NCBI RefSeq assembly: GCF_016808335.1 | Contig: NC_053150.1 | Span: 25,254,538 to 25,318,537, forward strand | DNA length: 64,000 nt | Reading direction: 5' to 3' | Source: Panicum virgatum | Lineage: Eukaryota > Streptophyta > Magnoliopsida > Poales > Poaceae | Shown: positions 53,814 through 64,000 of the stretch, piece after piece | Position numbering within the stretch: the first letter of the stretch is position 1 | How the letters are laid out: each line of letters starts with the position of its first letter | The notes under the pieces: generated by a model | The model's input: the letters and a program-made list of their open reading frames with translations, nothing else | Told to the model about the DNA's origin: nothing | Databases searched by the model: none | Translations under genes and position numbers: made by a program

Positions 53814-54062
53814 CTACAAAAGAGATCTAACTCTTTTAGATACCCAAATTTTCTTGGGTCCTTGGATGTTAGTGACCAAGGTTTTAGGCACCCAAATGGC
53901 ATTCTTGTTAGCACCATATATAGGTAACCCAACATATTTAGCACTAACACAACCCTTAGAATCCTTCATAAGAATATAACTAGAATCAAAGTGATGAGGG
54001 CATGACACCTTCGGATACAACCATTGATTATAAGGTGAGCTCGTTCCAAATAAATTTGTCAT
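53814..54062 (-). pseudogene. Gag-protease linker of element E
   Basis: Minus-strand frame with DSSYILMKDSKGCVSAKYVG and WVPKTLVTNIQGPKKIWV, the segment that precedes protease in Sirevirus-type copia polyproteins, separated from protease by one stop. No zinc knuckle remains. Right end is the junction with another LTR. Confidence 0.75.
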
Positions 54063-54905
54063 GTGGATTTGAGAATAAATTACTACCTAATGATTTAATT
54101 ATTGTTAGAAACCATGGAGATGATGAGGAGGACATTAGGGAGGAGTTTGGAGGCGTGGTGGACCAGCAAGGGCAGCCAAGCCAAGTTGGAGGCCCAATCC
54201 AAGTCGAGTTCGAGTTTGCTTCAGAGTCCAGGAGCAGCCCGCACCAAAATCAACGCCCAGGCCGCATACGGAGTCCGTTTTGGATGCTCTTTATATGGAT
54301 GGAAAGATAATTTCAAGGAACTTCCAATGGCACTAGTTGGCCAAAACAAGTGAACATCCAGAATCTGTCAAGTTACTGCAACACCATCTTTTGGGCTGTT
54401 GGCCCATGTATCGTGTTGGGGTCCATGATGGACGTGGCTAGGGGGTTATGTACGCTCCAACCCTCATATAATCAGTAGCCGCTGCCACATTAGGGTGAGG
54501 GTTTTGTTTAGATCAGATTTTCCATCGCGAAATTGTCTTCTTCATTGTAACTGTGATGACAAGTCCTTTTGCTGTGAATCAGAGCCCCCGTTCTTGATCT
54601 CCTCCACTGTATCGATTAGTCCTTCGGAATTGAGTTCTTGAACCCCTACTTTACCTTCGCTTCATTCATACTTGCAATTTAGATTGCGCGTTTATACTTT
54701 CTTGCTTGTGTTCTTCGATTCGCTTGCAGGAAAAGCCTTCTTGGCGAGGTCAATCAGTTGTTCTTGGTTGATAACCAACAGAGCGGTGGTGTAACGGTTG
54801 CAGGCTTCGAATTCATGTCTGATTAGAAGCCGGATCGCCAACGTCACGTACTCTATCAATCGAATTTACCCCTACCTCTCAGAAGATTGGGCCTAGTCTA
54901 CATCA
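54063..54905 (+). mobile_element. LTR 3' portion of an unclassified element (I)
   Basis: Its last 540 bp align with the reverse complement of 24365-24939. Ends CTAGTCTACATCA two bases before a primer site. The start is not identifiable; it joins the copia fragment somewhere in 54063-54110. A frame 54107-54351 exists but is probably LTR leader sequence. Confidence 0.6.
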
Positions 54906-54907
54906 AG

Positions 54908-54921
54908 TGGCATCAGGATTC
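54908..54921 (+). promoter_or_regulatory. Primer-binding-like site of element I
   Basis: TGGCATCAGGATTC, similar to the complement of a tRNA-Met 3' end over the first 9-10 bases. Confidence 0.55.
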
Positions 54922-55781
54922 AGGTTTACCATGAGGTATATTATCGTGTACCCCCCCGTTTGGATTCGTTTTTGTTCATCACCCATAGTCCACAAAAAGC
55001 CCTAAAATTTTTTTTCCCGCTGTTCTATAACCTGTTTGTGCCCCACAATTTTTTGGTTCAGTTTGCCCTTCTAAATTTTAGTCCCACGTTGTGTCATTGT
55101 GTTGCTTGTTTAAAACGTGTCTTGTGCTAGTGTCATATCACAATCTGAACAGAAATTTTGTTATTTTATATCCGGAGTTGTAGACCTACGATTGACTTGA
55201 TTCCAGTTGGGTTAGATCAAGATTTTTGTCTAGTTTAATCTGTAGAAATTTCAGATCAATGGGAGCTACGATTTTAAAAATACATATGTTCTACTGATGT
55301 CGTAGTGTTCTGAACAGAATTGGTGTTTGTTATAGCACTTGTTTTTCTGCAGCAGTTCAGATTAAAAAAAAGAGAAAAGAACAAAAGGCTGAAGGTGCTG
55401 AAAAAAAAGAACAAAAGCCGCACCAAAAAATGAAAATAAAAGAAGAAGAAAAAAAATTAAGTGCATGCATCCTATGAGTCCCTTCCAAAGTTGTATCCAT
55501 TGCATACTTGAACTAAGTCTGAGACGAGTTTAGGCCGGCAACATAGACTAGCTTGGGACTAGTTTTCAATTTTGCAATTCTGAATTGAAATTTTGATATT
55601 CCTTGCTACCATATTGTGCCTACCCAAAGCTCCACAAATACTTCGGTCAGCACAGGTTCATCTTGCAACTATTACACCCAAGGTTGACAACTGATTGTGC
55701 CGCCTGTTGGCTTTGGTAAGAACACTTGCAAGACGGTGGTAAGCCGCTTGAGATATTGCATTCCACTTTCACCACTACCTA
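54922..55781 (+). other. 5' leader of element I, no gene
   Basis: Noncoding leader with an A-rich stretch (55365-55460) and GTAAGAACACTTGCAAGACGG-like sequence near the end. No gag is reached before element A2 inserts at 55782. ACCTA at 55777-55781 would be the left target duplication of A2. Confidence 0.6.
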
Positions 55782-56555
55782 TGTGACACCTCAGGTGTCA
55801 GTACCCGTAAACACCATCACTGTACCTCACTAAACTTAAAAGAAAAAGGGGGGAAATTTATTCATAAAGAAGGAGTCAAATAAAAGTCAAAGTGAATAAA
55901 AGAAATTAAAGGAGAAAGGAAAAAGAATGAAAAGCTACTCAAATTTCAAGTCAAAAAGATGCACAAAATTTTTGTTGGCTCATGAAAGGTACTTCAATTG
56001 ACACGTGCTCAATTGAACTTCAGCCAAAAATCAATCAAAAACAGAATAAAACCAAAGTCCTTTTGTGCAAGATTGCAAATTTACAAACAGTTCAAAATGT
56101 GAGTTTCAAATGAAAATTTGCATAACATGAAAGTTGTAGACCTTGAAAAGTTATGCAAGATTGGTATTCAACACTTTTTCATTTGAGCCCTCAAAATAGG
56201 AGATATTTTTAGATTACCGATAGGTCCCTGGATTTTCAGAAATCACAAATAGGCCCTCACCTTCATCTCTCTCTCCTCTGTTACTCTGTTTCGCGCCGCC
56301 CGCCGTACGCCGCCGGTGGACTTTGTCCACCGTGCGCCCACGGCCAAATGGACCCGGGGAAACTCCTCAACGCCACCTGGCCCGCCCCTTGGCACCTCCT
56401 CACGCTCACACGCATCCCAGACGCCTCCCCGAGCCGCCACGCCACCCCCGCCATGCGCAGCGCCGCCCGCTCGCCTGCTAGCCCGCCGTCGAGCCGCCCA
56501 GGGCCAAATCGACTGCCCCCAGTCGCTACTTCCCTCGCCCAGGAGCTCCTTGGCC

Positions 56556-56560
56556 TATAA
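56556..56560 (+). promoter_or_regulatory. TATA box of A2 LTR
   Basis: GGCCTATAAGAACC followed by a CT-rich leader; conserved in the solo LTR at 15574-15578. Confidence 0.65.
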
Positions 56561-56623
56561 GAACCCCTAGAGCTCCACCGTCGCGCGCCTTCTCCTCCTT
56601 CTTCCTCCTCCCGCCACTCCGCC

Positions 56624-56641
56624 ATGGCCGGCGAGATCTAG
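56624..56641 (+). other. Micro-ORF MAGEI in A2 LTR leader
   Basis: ATG GCC GGC GAG ATC TAG in good start context (CCGCCATGG). Same peptide at 15511-15494 with a synonymous GGC/GGT change. Confidence 0.45.
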
Positions 56642-58584
56642 CTCGCGCGGACCGGCCACCACAGCCCTACATTGTCCCATCCAACCACCGCAGCAGCTTC
56701 TCCACCTTCCAGTTGAGCTCCACGTGCGCGGAATCGAGGCCAAACCCTCTCTGACGTCGTTCCCCTTCTGCGCCGCCGCCGGCGAGCTCGGGCTCACCGC
56801 GGACCGGCCAGCCCAGAGGGAGTCCGTGCACAACAGCTACCCCAGGCGCATCCTCAAGCTCACGCGGTGCTCGTGTGCGCCCTGTTCCCCTTCCCCGAGC
56901 CCTCCTTCACCTCCAACGCCGATGAACTGAACAACCGCTCCGCCATTGACACCGACGAGCCCGATTCTGTGCGCCAAACACTCAAACGCCGACCAGGGTA
57001 GGTGTTCCTCGATCCCTGCTCTCCCACGCGCCTCCCCGTGGCTGCCCCGGTAAGCCCTGCCTAGCAGAACACCACCGGCAAGATGCCACGGCGGAGAAGG
57101 CCGGCGAAGGGCCCGGTTGTAATTTCTTTTTTTTGTTCAAGGGTGTTTTTGCAAGTATTCCAGTGTATACCAGTGAACTTCTAAAATGCAGAACAAATCA
57201 TAGAAAAATCGTAAAAATACAAACTCAATGGATCTGGAATCCTTGTAACAAGATCTACAAGTTTTGTAACAGTCACATCTGCAGGAACTCAACCAATTTT
57301 AATCTGGGAAAAAGACTAAGAAAACCACCTTATGCATGTTCAGGAAGTTCTACTCAGCAAATGACCTTGATTTTTTGGATATGTCATCACTAATGGAATA
57401 TTAAGATCACAGTAAAAAGATGACACCCAACCAAAACAGATATCATGTTGGAACAATCAAGATTCTCTAATCTGTTGCTAGCTTTCTCGATTTAATACTG
57501 GAAAATATGCACATGATCTTGCTCTGGAATTTTTACTGCGTGCATGTGCAACTGAAACCCTGTTAATATCTAAATTTCATATTTATTAGAGTTCATTTGC
57601 TATATACAATGATTTATGCTTTTTTAATCAACTTAATTCTTCATATATAGTTCTTATGCACCGAAAAATCTATATTTATTTCTGAAGTCTCTTTTTAGCT
57701 CTATGTTCCTGTGTCAAAATTTTGAGCTGCAGTTAATGAGTTTTGCTTTGGTGAATAATCATGCTTAGCATCTTATGGTTAGTTTTACCATTTTAATTTT
57801 GAGTAAAATACACCATATCTGATCTTGATCTTTTGACATATTCTTGTGTAGAGTATGACCTGTCTGTAATAAAAAGTTCACATTCTTTACTGGTCATTTG
57901 GACTGTGAGAAATTTATGCTAACTTATGTTAAATTAATTGTATAACTAATCAATCTGGTGGTCATAAAGCTCGATAATGTTTATGGAGTATGTTTAGCTC
58001 ATGAATAGGCTCGGGTAAAAATTTGAGAACCATATCCCTAGTAAACCTTTCTGTAGAATTAATCTTTGTAAATGGCTTTCTGTTTTTATTCTTTTTGTCA
58101 CCTCTGCTGTATAAGTGTATAAAATCTGGAAAAATTTCAGTACTGAGTTTATGCTAGAAAGTTGCTCTCGTAAAATTTGTAGCACCAGAACCCATGTTAA
58201 ACGTTCTGTACAAAAAGATGAAGTAACTAGGGTGATCTACTTACATGAATAGTTATGGTTTTTGCTTTATGGTTAATTGCTGAAATTTATACCATGAATG
58301 CTTAAGTTTGGATCTGTGTTACTTGAGTTTTTCACCACTAGCTCATGAGTATAGTTGTTGTTATGAAATAATGAAAGCATGCTATGGGTTAAATTTGAGA
58401 ATGAAAACCAAAACCGCCACTCCTTCATGAAGAAACATAATTGTGGTTACTACTCTATAAACGACTGCCCATGAAATGAAATGTTGAAATCATCACTAAA
58501 TTAACTTTTGTTGAACTACAACTTTATCGTGAAGGAAAGAAATCGTTAACCATGGATAACTCATAAATTTTGCATTGCATATAG

Positions 58585-58728
58585 AAACGGGTAATCTCGC
58601 GGACGGGGACTACGAATTGGTGCCCGCGGACTCTCGTGTGGATCAGGAGGTCAATTTGAATTGTGCTAACTTGTCTCAAGACCTGGGCCAAGCCCCAGAG
58701 GCTTTTATGCCTGACAGTGCCCAAGAAG
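58585..58728 (+). other. A2 LTR cassette, putative exon 2 (YELVP)
   Basis: Preceded by TTGCATATAG; 144 nt open block with LADGDYELVPADSRVDQE and ending SAQEG at GAAG|GCAAGC. Multiple of three; the final G plus GT from the exon at 59700 would complete a codon, so the two blocks join in frame. The start codon is unknown: no in-frame ATG precedes it here. Confidence 0.55.
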
Positions 58729-59654
58729 GCAAGCCCCGGTGCATTATGCCTTATTTTCCGAGTTATTATTCATTTATCTATTTATGATGTATTGTAATAG
58801 TTTCTTTCTGCATTTAAGTTTTCTAGGCGTTGATCGAAAACCTTAGACGCATGATCCCTAGGAACCTATGTGTGATACCAGATCTTTTATTCGACTAGTT
58901 GCCATACTAAATAGGTACGGTAGAAGTCGAGTGGTTTCCTGCCTCTCGCGAGCAAATAGGAGTTGTACTGACTTTAAATTCCTGTTGAAATGTAAGGACA
59001 ACGGGCGGGGTTGTGTAGTTGTGATGCCCCGCTGGTGTAGTCAAAAATGGCTAAGGTCGCGGTGTGTGGCTCATTTCGTTAAGCGTTTGAAAGTACTAGC
59101 CACATACCGAGAAATATGGTAATCGGAAAGCTTAAGTACCTGATTGGACCGGCGAGTGGAACGATCTCGCACCCTCCTGGTAGAAGTAGGGTTTATTTTT
59201 TGTCGCGACGTACGGGTGCAGAGTGGTCGGACTCTGTAGTCGGGGAGGGTGCCCCGGATCCACGGACTGGAAAGAAAGGGGAACTGTAGCGTGGGCGGGA
59301 GCGAAGTCGATCCCCATGCGTGTGGTCTAGGTTCCCCTGGCCAGGTTGAAATTCGATTCAGAATCGTCCGCCTCTCACGGCATGAGATTGCTTAATGCTT
59401 TCAGTCACACAGAGTAACAAGTGGAACATGATGATGATAATACTGCTGGTTGATTAAATGTTTGCTCTACCATGTTTGTGTAGAGTAGATGCAAACTTAG
59501 AACGGTTAACCCCACTAGAAGATGACTAGATAAAATCTGAAAATAAGGATCAACTCTTAGTGGCATTTTTTTTTGCAAAACAAACCCCACCAACCAAAAA
59601 GCCTTGCATGTCTAGTTATCGGACTATGTTATATCCGGTGATGGGTCAGTCTTG

Positions 59655-59674
59655 CTGAGTATTAGTATACTCAG
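59655..59674 (+). promoter_or_regulatory. Conserved LTR hairpin in A2 LTR
   Basis: CTGAGTAT / ATACTCAG around TAGT, 25 nt before the putative 3' splice site. Confidence 0.7.
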
Positions 59675-59699
59675 CCTTGCTTGTGGCACTATTTTTCAG

Positions 59700-59815
59700 G
59701 TACTAACTTTGAAGATCTATTCGCGAGTCTTACTTGGCCGTGCACCTTGCCTCCGGGTTGGTCTGTTGAGTGGGATGGTCCTTCAGCTGGTGCTGATCAC
59801 CCTCCCGCTGAGTGA
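59700..59815 (+). other. A2 LTR cassette, putative exon 3 (LPPGW)
   Basis: Follows CACTATTTTTCAG. Encodes 37 residues with TNFEDLFASLTWP, LPPGWSVEWDGPSAG and TGA at 59813-59815. Tryptophan- and proline-rich, with no known domain. Confidence 0.55.
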
Positions 59816-60175
59816 CGCTTTCGTACGGGTTTATCGATGCGTCACGTATTTCGTTAGTTATCTTTTAATGCTTCCGCTGATCAATGAAACTTGAATAATT
59901 TGAGTATATGGAACTCTGTAGCACTTTACTATTCTGAACATGGGTGGTAATAAATTTCTTTTCCACTGCAATCACTCTGAGTTGTATGAAGTGTTCTGTG
60001 TTGTAATCTTTGGGCTCACCTTCGTGTGAGTGTTGTCTGCTGATCCTGGAATAGCGTGGCTTTAATCGAGGCTTCACTCGAGGAACTACCGGTGAGTGCC
60101 AATTTGGGTCAGAGTTGCTTAGCAACAAAGATCAGTGAACCCGGGCCCAGTAGTTTTGGGTGGTTCCACCACAGC

Positions 60176-60188
60176 TGGCATCAGAGCT
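60176..60188 (+). promoter_or_regulatory. A2 primer binding site, tRNA-Met type
   Basis: TGGCATCAGAGCT, identical to that of A1 at 29410. Confidence 0.88.
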
Positions 60189-61581
60189 CGCAGACAGCCT
60201 ACCAGACATGACAGCCTCGGTTTTCAAAACAACAAATTAAAACTTGACTTCAAAACTATTAAAGTTTTCTTTGAAAGAGTTTAGGATCTCCAAGGACAAG
60301 TCTAGGACGTAAAGCCCTAGGGGACCTTATGGGTATAATCAGGTGTCTTATATTGTATGGCTAACTTCCAGAACATTACTTTTCAGTATTTAAATTCTGT
60401 AATTTAAATTCTGCAACTACATCGTCGCCGCGGAGGTATGCTTACTCAGTCAGCTGAGGAAGTCTGACCTTCCCGTCGGTTCAATTCCCCGTATACTTGA
60501 GCTGAATACTGAAGCAGTGGCCTACTTGAGCTGCTGCCTATATACCAACTTCGGTTGAATATATGGGGAGTAATGGTTCGAAATTGGAATTCAATTCCCC
60601 GTCAAAGACGGTACTCAGTCAATACGTTGTTTCGATGACGTATGCTTAACGTTGTCCATACAGCGGTAATTGTATGGATGCCGGTTCTATAGTGATCGGT
60701 AATGTATGGGAACGCTTTCGTGAGTACTGGCACGGAATGTTCAACCTATATATTGTCAATTTTCTGCAGGTACGCTAACTCGAAATCGAATTCTAGGCTA
60801 TATAGCTATATCGAGTAAATATATAGTGAGAGACGTAATATGTATGCCACCAAAGTCATTGCGTAAGACCAAGGTTACTTGGCAATTCTTTTCCTTGGTG
60901 AGGACGGATAGGTTCTGCATTCATTCTCAAAAAGGGTAACAAAGAAATCTTCGCGAGAAATTGCAATCAAATCAGCTAAAACCCTATCTTAAGGAGTATC
61001 TAGATAGTCTACAAATTGGTTTCCACGAATTTTAACCCTCTGTTAAAATATTCAAATCAACTTGGGGTAGTAATACGAAATGATTTTTCCTAAGTTATCA
61101 AACTACTGTAAAAGTTTGAAATTTTTTGAAGTCTTCTAGTCTGGATTTTGTGATTTTATATCAACCCTGTGTAGAACCGTCAACTCTGAACAGTCTGTGC
61201 AAACTGAAATTTTTCGACCTTCGTAAGTTGTTCAAATGAAAAATCGTTCAATATTAAAGTTGTAGAAAACTAATTAATGAACTTACCATAAAAATTTGAA
61301 TAATTCTAGACAATTGGTTTGAGAGTTATGGTCAAAATACACCCTCTCTGGACACCCAGTTTTTCTGGTTGACGTCACTCTGAAAACCTGAGCATATCAC
61401 CCCCTTAGAGTCCGAATTGATCTTAGTGTTGACTAGATGAATTGTTCATGGTTATCCTAGGGAGCTTGTGTAAATTTTTGAGAATTTTTGAAGCAAATTA
61501 TCTATTGTTTTGGCAATTCACTGTCCAGAGTTAGTAGTTCTTGTTACCATCAGCTGATCCATCGGTCTTTTGTTGGGACAG
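60189..61581 (+). other. A2 leader, no gene
   Basis: Aligns with the A1 leader from 29423 and shares its repeated words (GAATTTTTCGACC at about 61208, AAAGTTGTAG, GTAAATTTTTGAGAATTTTTG at about 61473). Ends TTGTTGGGACAG before the ATG of the extra ORF. Confidence 0.65.
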
Positions 61582-62481
61582 ATGGAAGAGCTGCTGGTCG
61601 TTGATGCGCAGGGGCACGTGCACTCTGCTTTCCTGCACTGGGATGGGTTTCCCCGCCGTCTTTGGGAGCTTTTGAGTGCAGCCGGTTACCTCCAGCCACC
61701 GGTTTACGATGGCCACGAGTTTGTGGAGGACGGAGTTCGTCGCTGCAGTGTGACGATGGTGATCCCGCAGCACCCGCTCAACGGGGTGGGAGCCGATCGT
61801 ACTCAGGTGGTCGGTCACTACCTGCTGGACACTTGGGAGCTTACCGCCATGAGGGCGATGACCACTTTTTGCTCTTCGCACCCTCTGGAGGTGGTTCTGA
61901 CCACGTTCGGGTTGTTCCCTGCACCTAACCCGGCAGACCCGCTTTGGCTCGACCGGATGGCACACGTGGACGTGGTCGCTACCCTTGACCCGGTCGGGGC
62001 ACTTCGGACGACAGCGATGTGCTTGGACGGTCTTTGCAGACTTCACACTTACCAGAGTTACGCCGTCGCTCAGTTGGTGGACCACGCTCAGGCCTTGCAC
62101 CTGGAGGTCCAGCTGAGAGATGGGCAGCTTCAGGAGGCAAGTACCGAGCTCGAGAGCAGGGCTACTCTTATCGCCTAGCTCCACGGCCAGGTTCATGAGC
62201 TTCAGGACACGGTGATGGATCGTGACACTACGATCAACTTTTTGGAGGACCAGTTCCACGACCTGCAGCTTGAGTTGGACGAGGCCCAGGGGCAGCTCCA
62301 CGCGATACAGCACGCGCATGATGCCCTTCACGCACCCCCCGACGAGATGCAGGTGGACGATGAGGACGAGCCCCAGGAGATCGAGGGCATTTCAGAGATG
62401 GACTCCGAGGACCAGGCGCCGCAGCTCGCACCGGTTGAGGTTCACACTCCCGCGTCGAGTGAGGCATCGGTCAACATGTAG
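61582..62481 (+). pseudogene. Extra ORF upstream of gag in element A2 (unknown function)
   Basis: ATG 61582 (MEELLVVDAQGHVHSAFLHW), open to a single TAG at 62176-62178 and then in the same frame to TAG at 62479-62481, about 299 codons. Residues about 15-150 form a globular region (DGFPRRLWELLSAAGYLQPP, VPQHP-type VIPQHPLNGVG, HYLLDTWELTAMRAM, LTTFGLFPAPNPADPLWLDR). Residues about 160-250 are heptad-like (LHLEVQLRDGQLQEAS, LEDQFHDLQLELDEAQGQL). The tail is acidic (EMQVDDEDEPQEIEGISEMD) and ends ASSEASVNM. Not gag or pol. I recall similar acidic-tailed products annotated as retrotransposon proteins in rice but cannot name a family. Absent from A1. Confidence 0.7.
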
Positions 62482-63137
62482 ACCAAGGCGCGGTTTTCTA
62501 GCTTTTGTAGACTCCTCTTAGTGTAGCCTACTTTTGGATCATGGCTACTAGGCTAACTTAGAGTTGAGTAACCCCCTTAGTATTGATGTGAGAAGTAACC
62601 AAGTAGAAATGAGAGGATGATGTATGTAATGAACCTCAAATGCTACTAATGTGAAATATCGGTGATATGTGAAAAGCTGAATGCAGCAGCTAGTTCGAAA
62701 TTTTATCCTCCTTTCCTCTCTGATTTAGCTCCTGAGTTGAATACCAAAGTTGTTCCAAATTGCATCATGAAAATACTCGCAAAATTTCAGCTCAAACGGA
62801 TCAGTATCGCAGGAGATAATCACAAAATACAGAAGCTCTGCTTTCTGTAAAACAGAAAAAACCAGAGGAGGAGTAGATGAATTTTTCGACTAACCTACTT
62901 TTGGAATCTGACTTTGTGATGACTACCAAAGTTGTAGCTCATGAAATTATATATCTCCTGTAAAAGTTTCAAGTTTATATAATGTACAGAACTCCAGTTA
63001 TGAGCGTTTTCGTATCACTGATTTTGCTGCACAACATGATTAAAGCGATTTCCATTACTTCCATGTCATTTTGAGTTGTAAATTCCATTTAAAATGATGA
63101 TAATGTTGAGCCTAATGCAAAATTACTCACATTTCAG
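62482..63137 (+). other. A2 spacer between extra ORF and gag
   Basis: Noncoding; from about 62690 it aligns with the A1 leader at 30800-31229 (GAATACCAAAGTTGTTCCAAA, CTACCAAAGTTGTAGC). Ends CTCACATTTCAG before the gag ATG. Confidence 0.65.
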
Positions 63138-64000
63138 ATGGTTGGATCAACTCGTGGCACCCCTAGTGGTTTTGGAGCCGGGGGGAATGGCGATCCACCT
63201 CCACCTCCTCCACCAGTGGGTATCGCGGAGGTTCTTGCCGCCCAGACAGAAATTTTGCGGCAGTTGGTTCAAGCTCAGCAACAACCGCGGGGTGGGCATC
63301 ATGCTCATCACGCACAAGAAGCGAGCTACCAAGATTTCCTCAGTACTCAGCCTCCGCTGTTCAATAAAGCGGATGAGCCTCTGGACGCGGACGCTTGGAT
63401 TCGCACAATCGAGTCCAAGTTTTCTCTATTGACTACTTGTTCCGAAGCGAACAAGACTCGCTACGCCGCGCAACAGCTTCGTGGATCAGCTCGTATGTGG
63501 TGGGATCATTACCACGGGATGCTACTGGCTGATCATGTGGTGAATTGGAATGAGTTCAAATTGGCTTTTCGAGATCATCATATTCCAGCTGGACTTCTTG
63601 ACCGTAAGCTCAATGAGTTCTTGGCTTTAACTCAGGGCACTCATACCGTGGTGCAGTATGCCCAAGTATTCCATCAATTGTGTCAGTATGCTGGACATCA
63701 CGCGGATACTGACGCTAAGAAGCATGAACGCTTCCGTCGAGGCCTTAGCACCAAGTTACAAGAAAGGCTAAATCTTGTCCGGGCGGACTCTTTCAATGAA
63801 TTGGTGAATATGGCTATCTCTTCAGGAGGATCTTATTTCTGCACACCGCGCTGAAAAGAAGCGCAAGGCACCTACTGGACCCTCGAGTGCCTCTGCACCG
63901 AGGTATCAGTATTGTGCAGAATAACCCACCCGCACCCTCTCAGAAGGCCCCTCAGCCAGGACGTTGGATTATTCGGCCTCCTCAACAGCAGCAGCAGACT
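63138..64000 (+). pseudogene. gag: gag of Tekay-like element A2 (runs off the window)
   Basis: ATG 63138, MVGSTRGTPSGFGAGGNGDP, proline run, then AEVLAAQTEILRQLVQAQQQ. The capsid domain follows: YQDFLSTQPPLFNKADEPLD, ADAWIRTIESKFSLL, AAQQLRGSARMWWDHYH, FKLAFRDHHIPAGLLDRK, EFLALTQGTHTVVQYAQVF, FRRGLSTKLQERLNL. A frame change near 63830 shifts the continuation (AHRAEKKRKAPTGPSSAS), a further one near 63910 gives PPAPSQKAPQPGRWIIRPP. The zinc knuckle would lie beyond the window. Assigned to Tekay/Del-type gag. The two shifts suggest this copy is not functional, unless they are sequence errors. Confidence 0.9.

Larger units (their letters stand above)
50568..54062 (-). mobile_element. Ty1/copia element E (Sirevirus-like), minus strand, pol only
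   Basis: From right to left: linker, protease, integrase, RT, RNase H, then about 146 bp of AT-rich 3' sequence to the B LTR. Gag and 5' LTR are missing at the junction near 54062. Its 3' LTR may be represented by 17722-17931 on the other side of B. Domain order is that of copia elements. Confidence 0.85.
55782..60173 (+). mobile_element. Element A2 5' LTR (4392 bp)
   Basis: TGTGACACCTCAGGTGTCAG start; end TTCCACCACA before the primer site. First 1.4 kb match the solo LTR at 12022-16348 (reverse) better than A1; the last 3 kb match A1 closely. TATA at 56556, micro-ORF MAGEI at 56624, GC-rich leader to about 57000, donor-like CAGG|GTAGGTG near 56998, cassettes at 58585 and 59700. Other ORFs here are not supported. 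Confidence 0.93.
55782..64000 (+). mobile_element. Tekay-like gypsy element A2 (5' part; runs off the window)
   Basis: LTR 55782-60173, primer site 60176, a 3-kb leader region with an extra ORF, and gag from 63138 to the window end. The gag and LTR family indicate a Tekay/Del-type chromovirus. PPT, pol and 3' LTR lie outside. Confidence 0.88.

Noticed and set aside
56981..57010. Coding exon 1 joining MAGEI leader to the YELVP block
   Set aside because: The donor-like site is conserved in position, but in A2 the frame from the ATG has stops and the phase is not consistent among LTRs; I could not define a start codon for the spliced ORF.
61531..62331. Minus-strand ORF of 266 codons
   Set aside because: Antisense shadow of the extra ORF at 61582-62481, which has a plausible start, coiled-coil pattern and acidic tail on the plus strand.

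Overview
This window looks like intergenic heterochromatin from a large-genome grass (Poaceae). The evidence is a near-continuous nest of LTR retrotransposons whose proteins (Tekay/Del-type and Athila-type Ty3/gypsy, Sirevirus-like Ty1/copia) and LTR signatures are typical of grasses. I find no intact host gene, rRNA, tRNA or CRISPR array. Every recognisable coding region is a retrotransposon gene, and almost all carry stops or frameshifts.

Layout. (1) 1-2440: Tekay-type gypsy pol (RT, RNase H, integrase), cut by the window edge. (2) 2441-5693: truncated minus-strand gypsy LTR. (3) 5694-17721: 3' part of a plus-strand Sirevirus-like copia element, interrupted by two solo LTRs (6246-9547 with TSD GGAGG; 12022-16348 minus, TSD CTGAC/CTAAC), with a multi-PPT tract and a palindrome-rich LTR. 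(4) 17932-50567: an Athila-like element (B). Its 5' LTR is split by a second Athila-like element (C, 18318-38746, TSD CTCAG). C's 3' side holds an LTR fragment (24365-24939), which in turn contains a full-length element with large LTRs (A1, 24940-37996, TSD CAGAA). B is also interrupted by a minus-strand solo LTR (40477-43721, TSD GCTAC/GCTAT) between its protease-like and RT regions. (5) 50568-54062: minus-strand copia pol. (6) 54063-55781: LTR end, primer site and leader of another element. (7) 55782-64000: a Tekay-like element (A2) with a 4.4 kb LTR, a long leader, an extra ORF upstream of gag, and gag running off the window.

The most interesting signal lies in the large gypsy LTRs. Several divergent copies share a small cassette that looks like two coding exons. 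One has a YELVP-type peptide, is preceded by TAG, ends at a GAAG|GC donor, and has a length that is a multiple of three in four of six copies. The other follows a TTTTTCAG acceptor, encodes an LPPGW peptide, varies mainly at third codon positions, and sits just after an invariant 8-bp-stem hairpin. Together with the extra pre-gag ORF and the acceptor-like CAG|ATG at gag starts, this suggests spliced expression of extra small proteins by these elements. This is inferred from sequence only.

Second theme: the Athila-like elements B and C carry a recurring GGCCGAACC/GGTTCGGCC quasi-palindrome near TATA boxes, both in LTRs and at internal promoter-like sites ahead of their last ORF. Nesting order and LTR divergence agree: the inner A1 LTRs differ at few positions, the enclosing C LTRs at visibly more.
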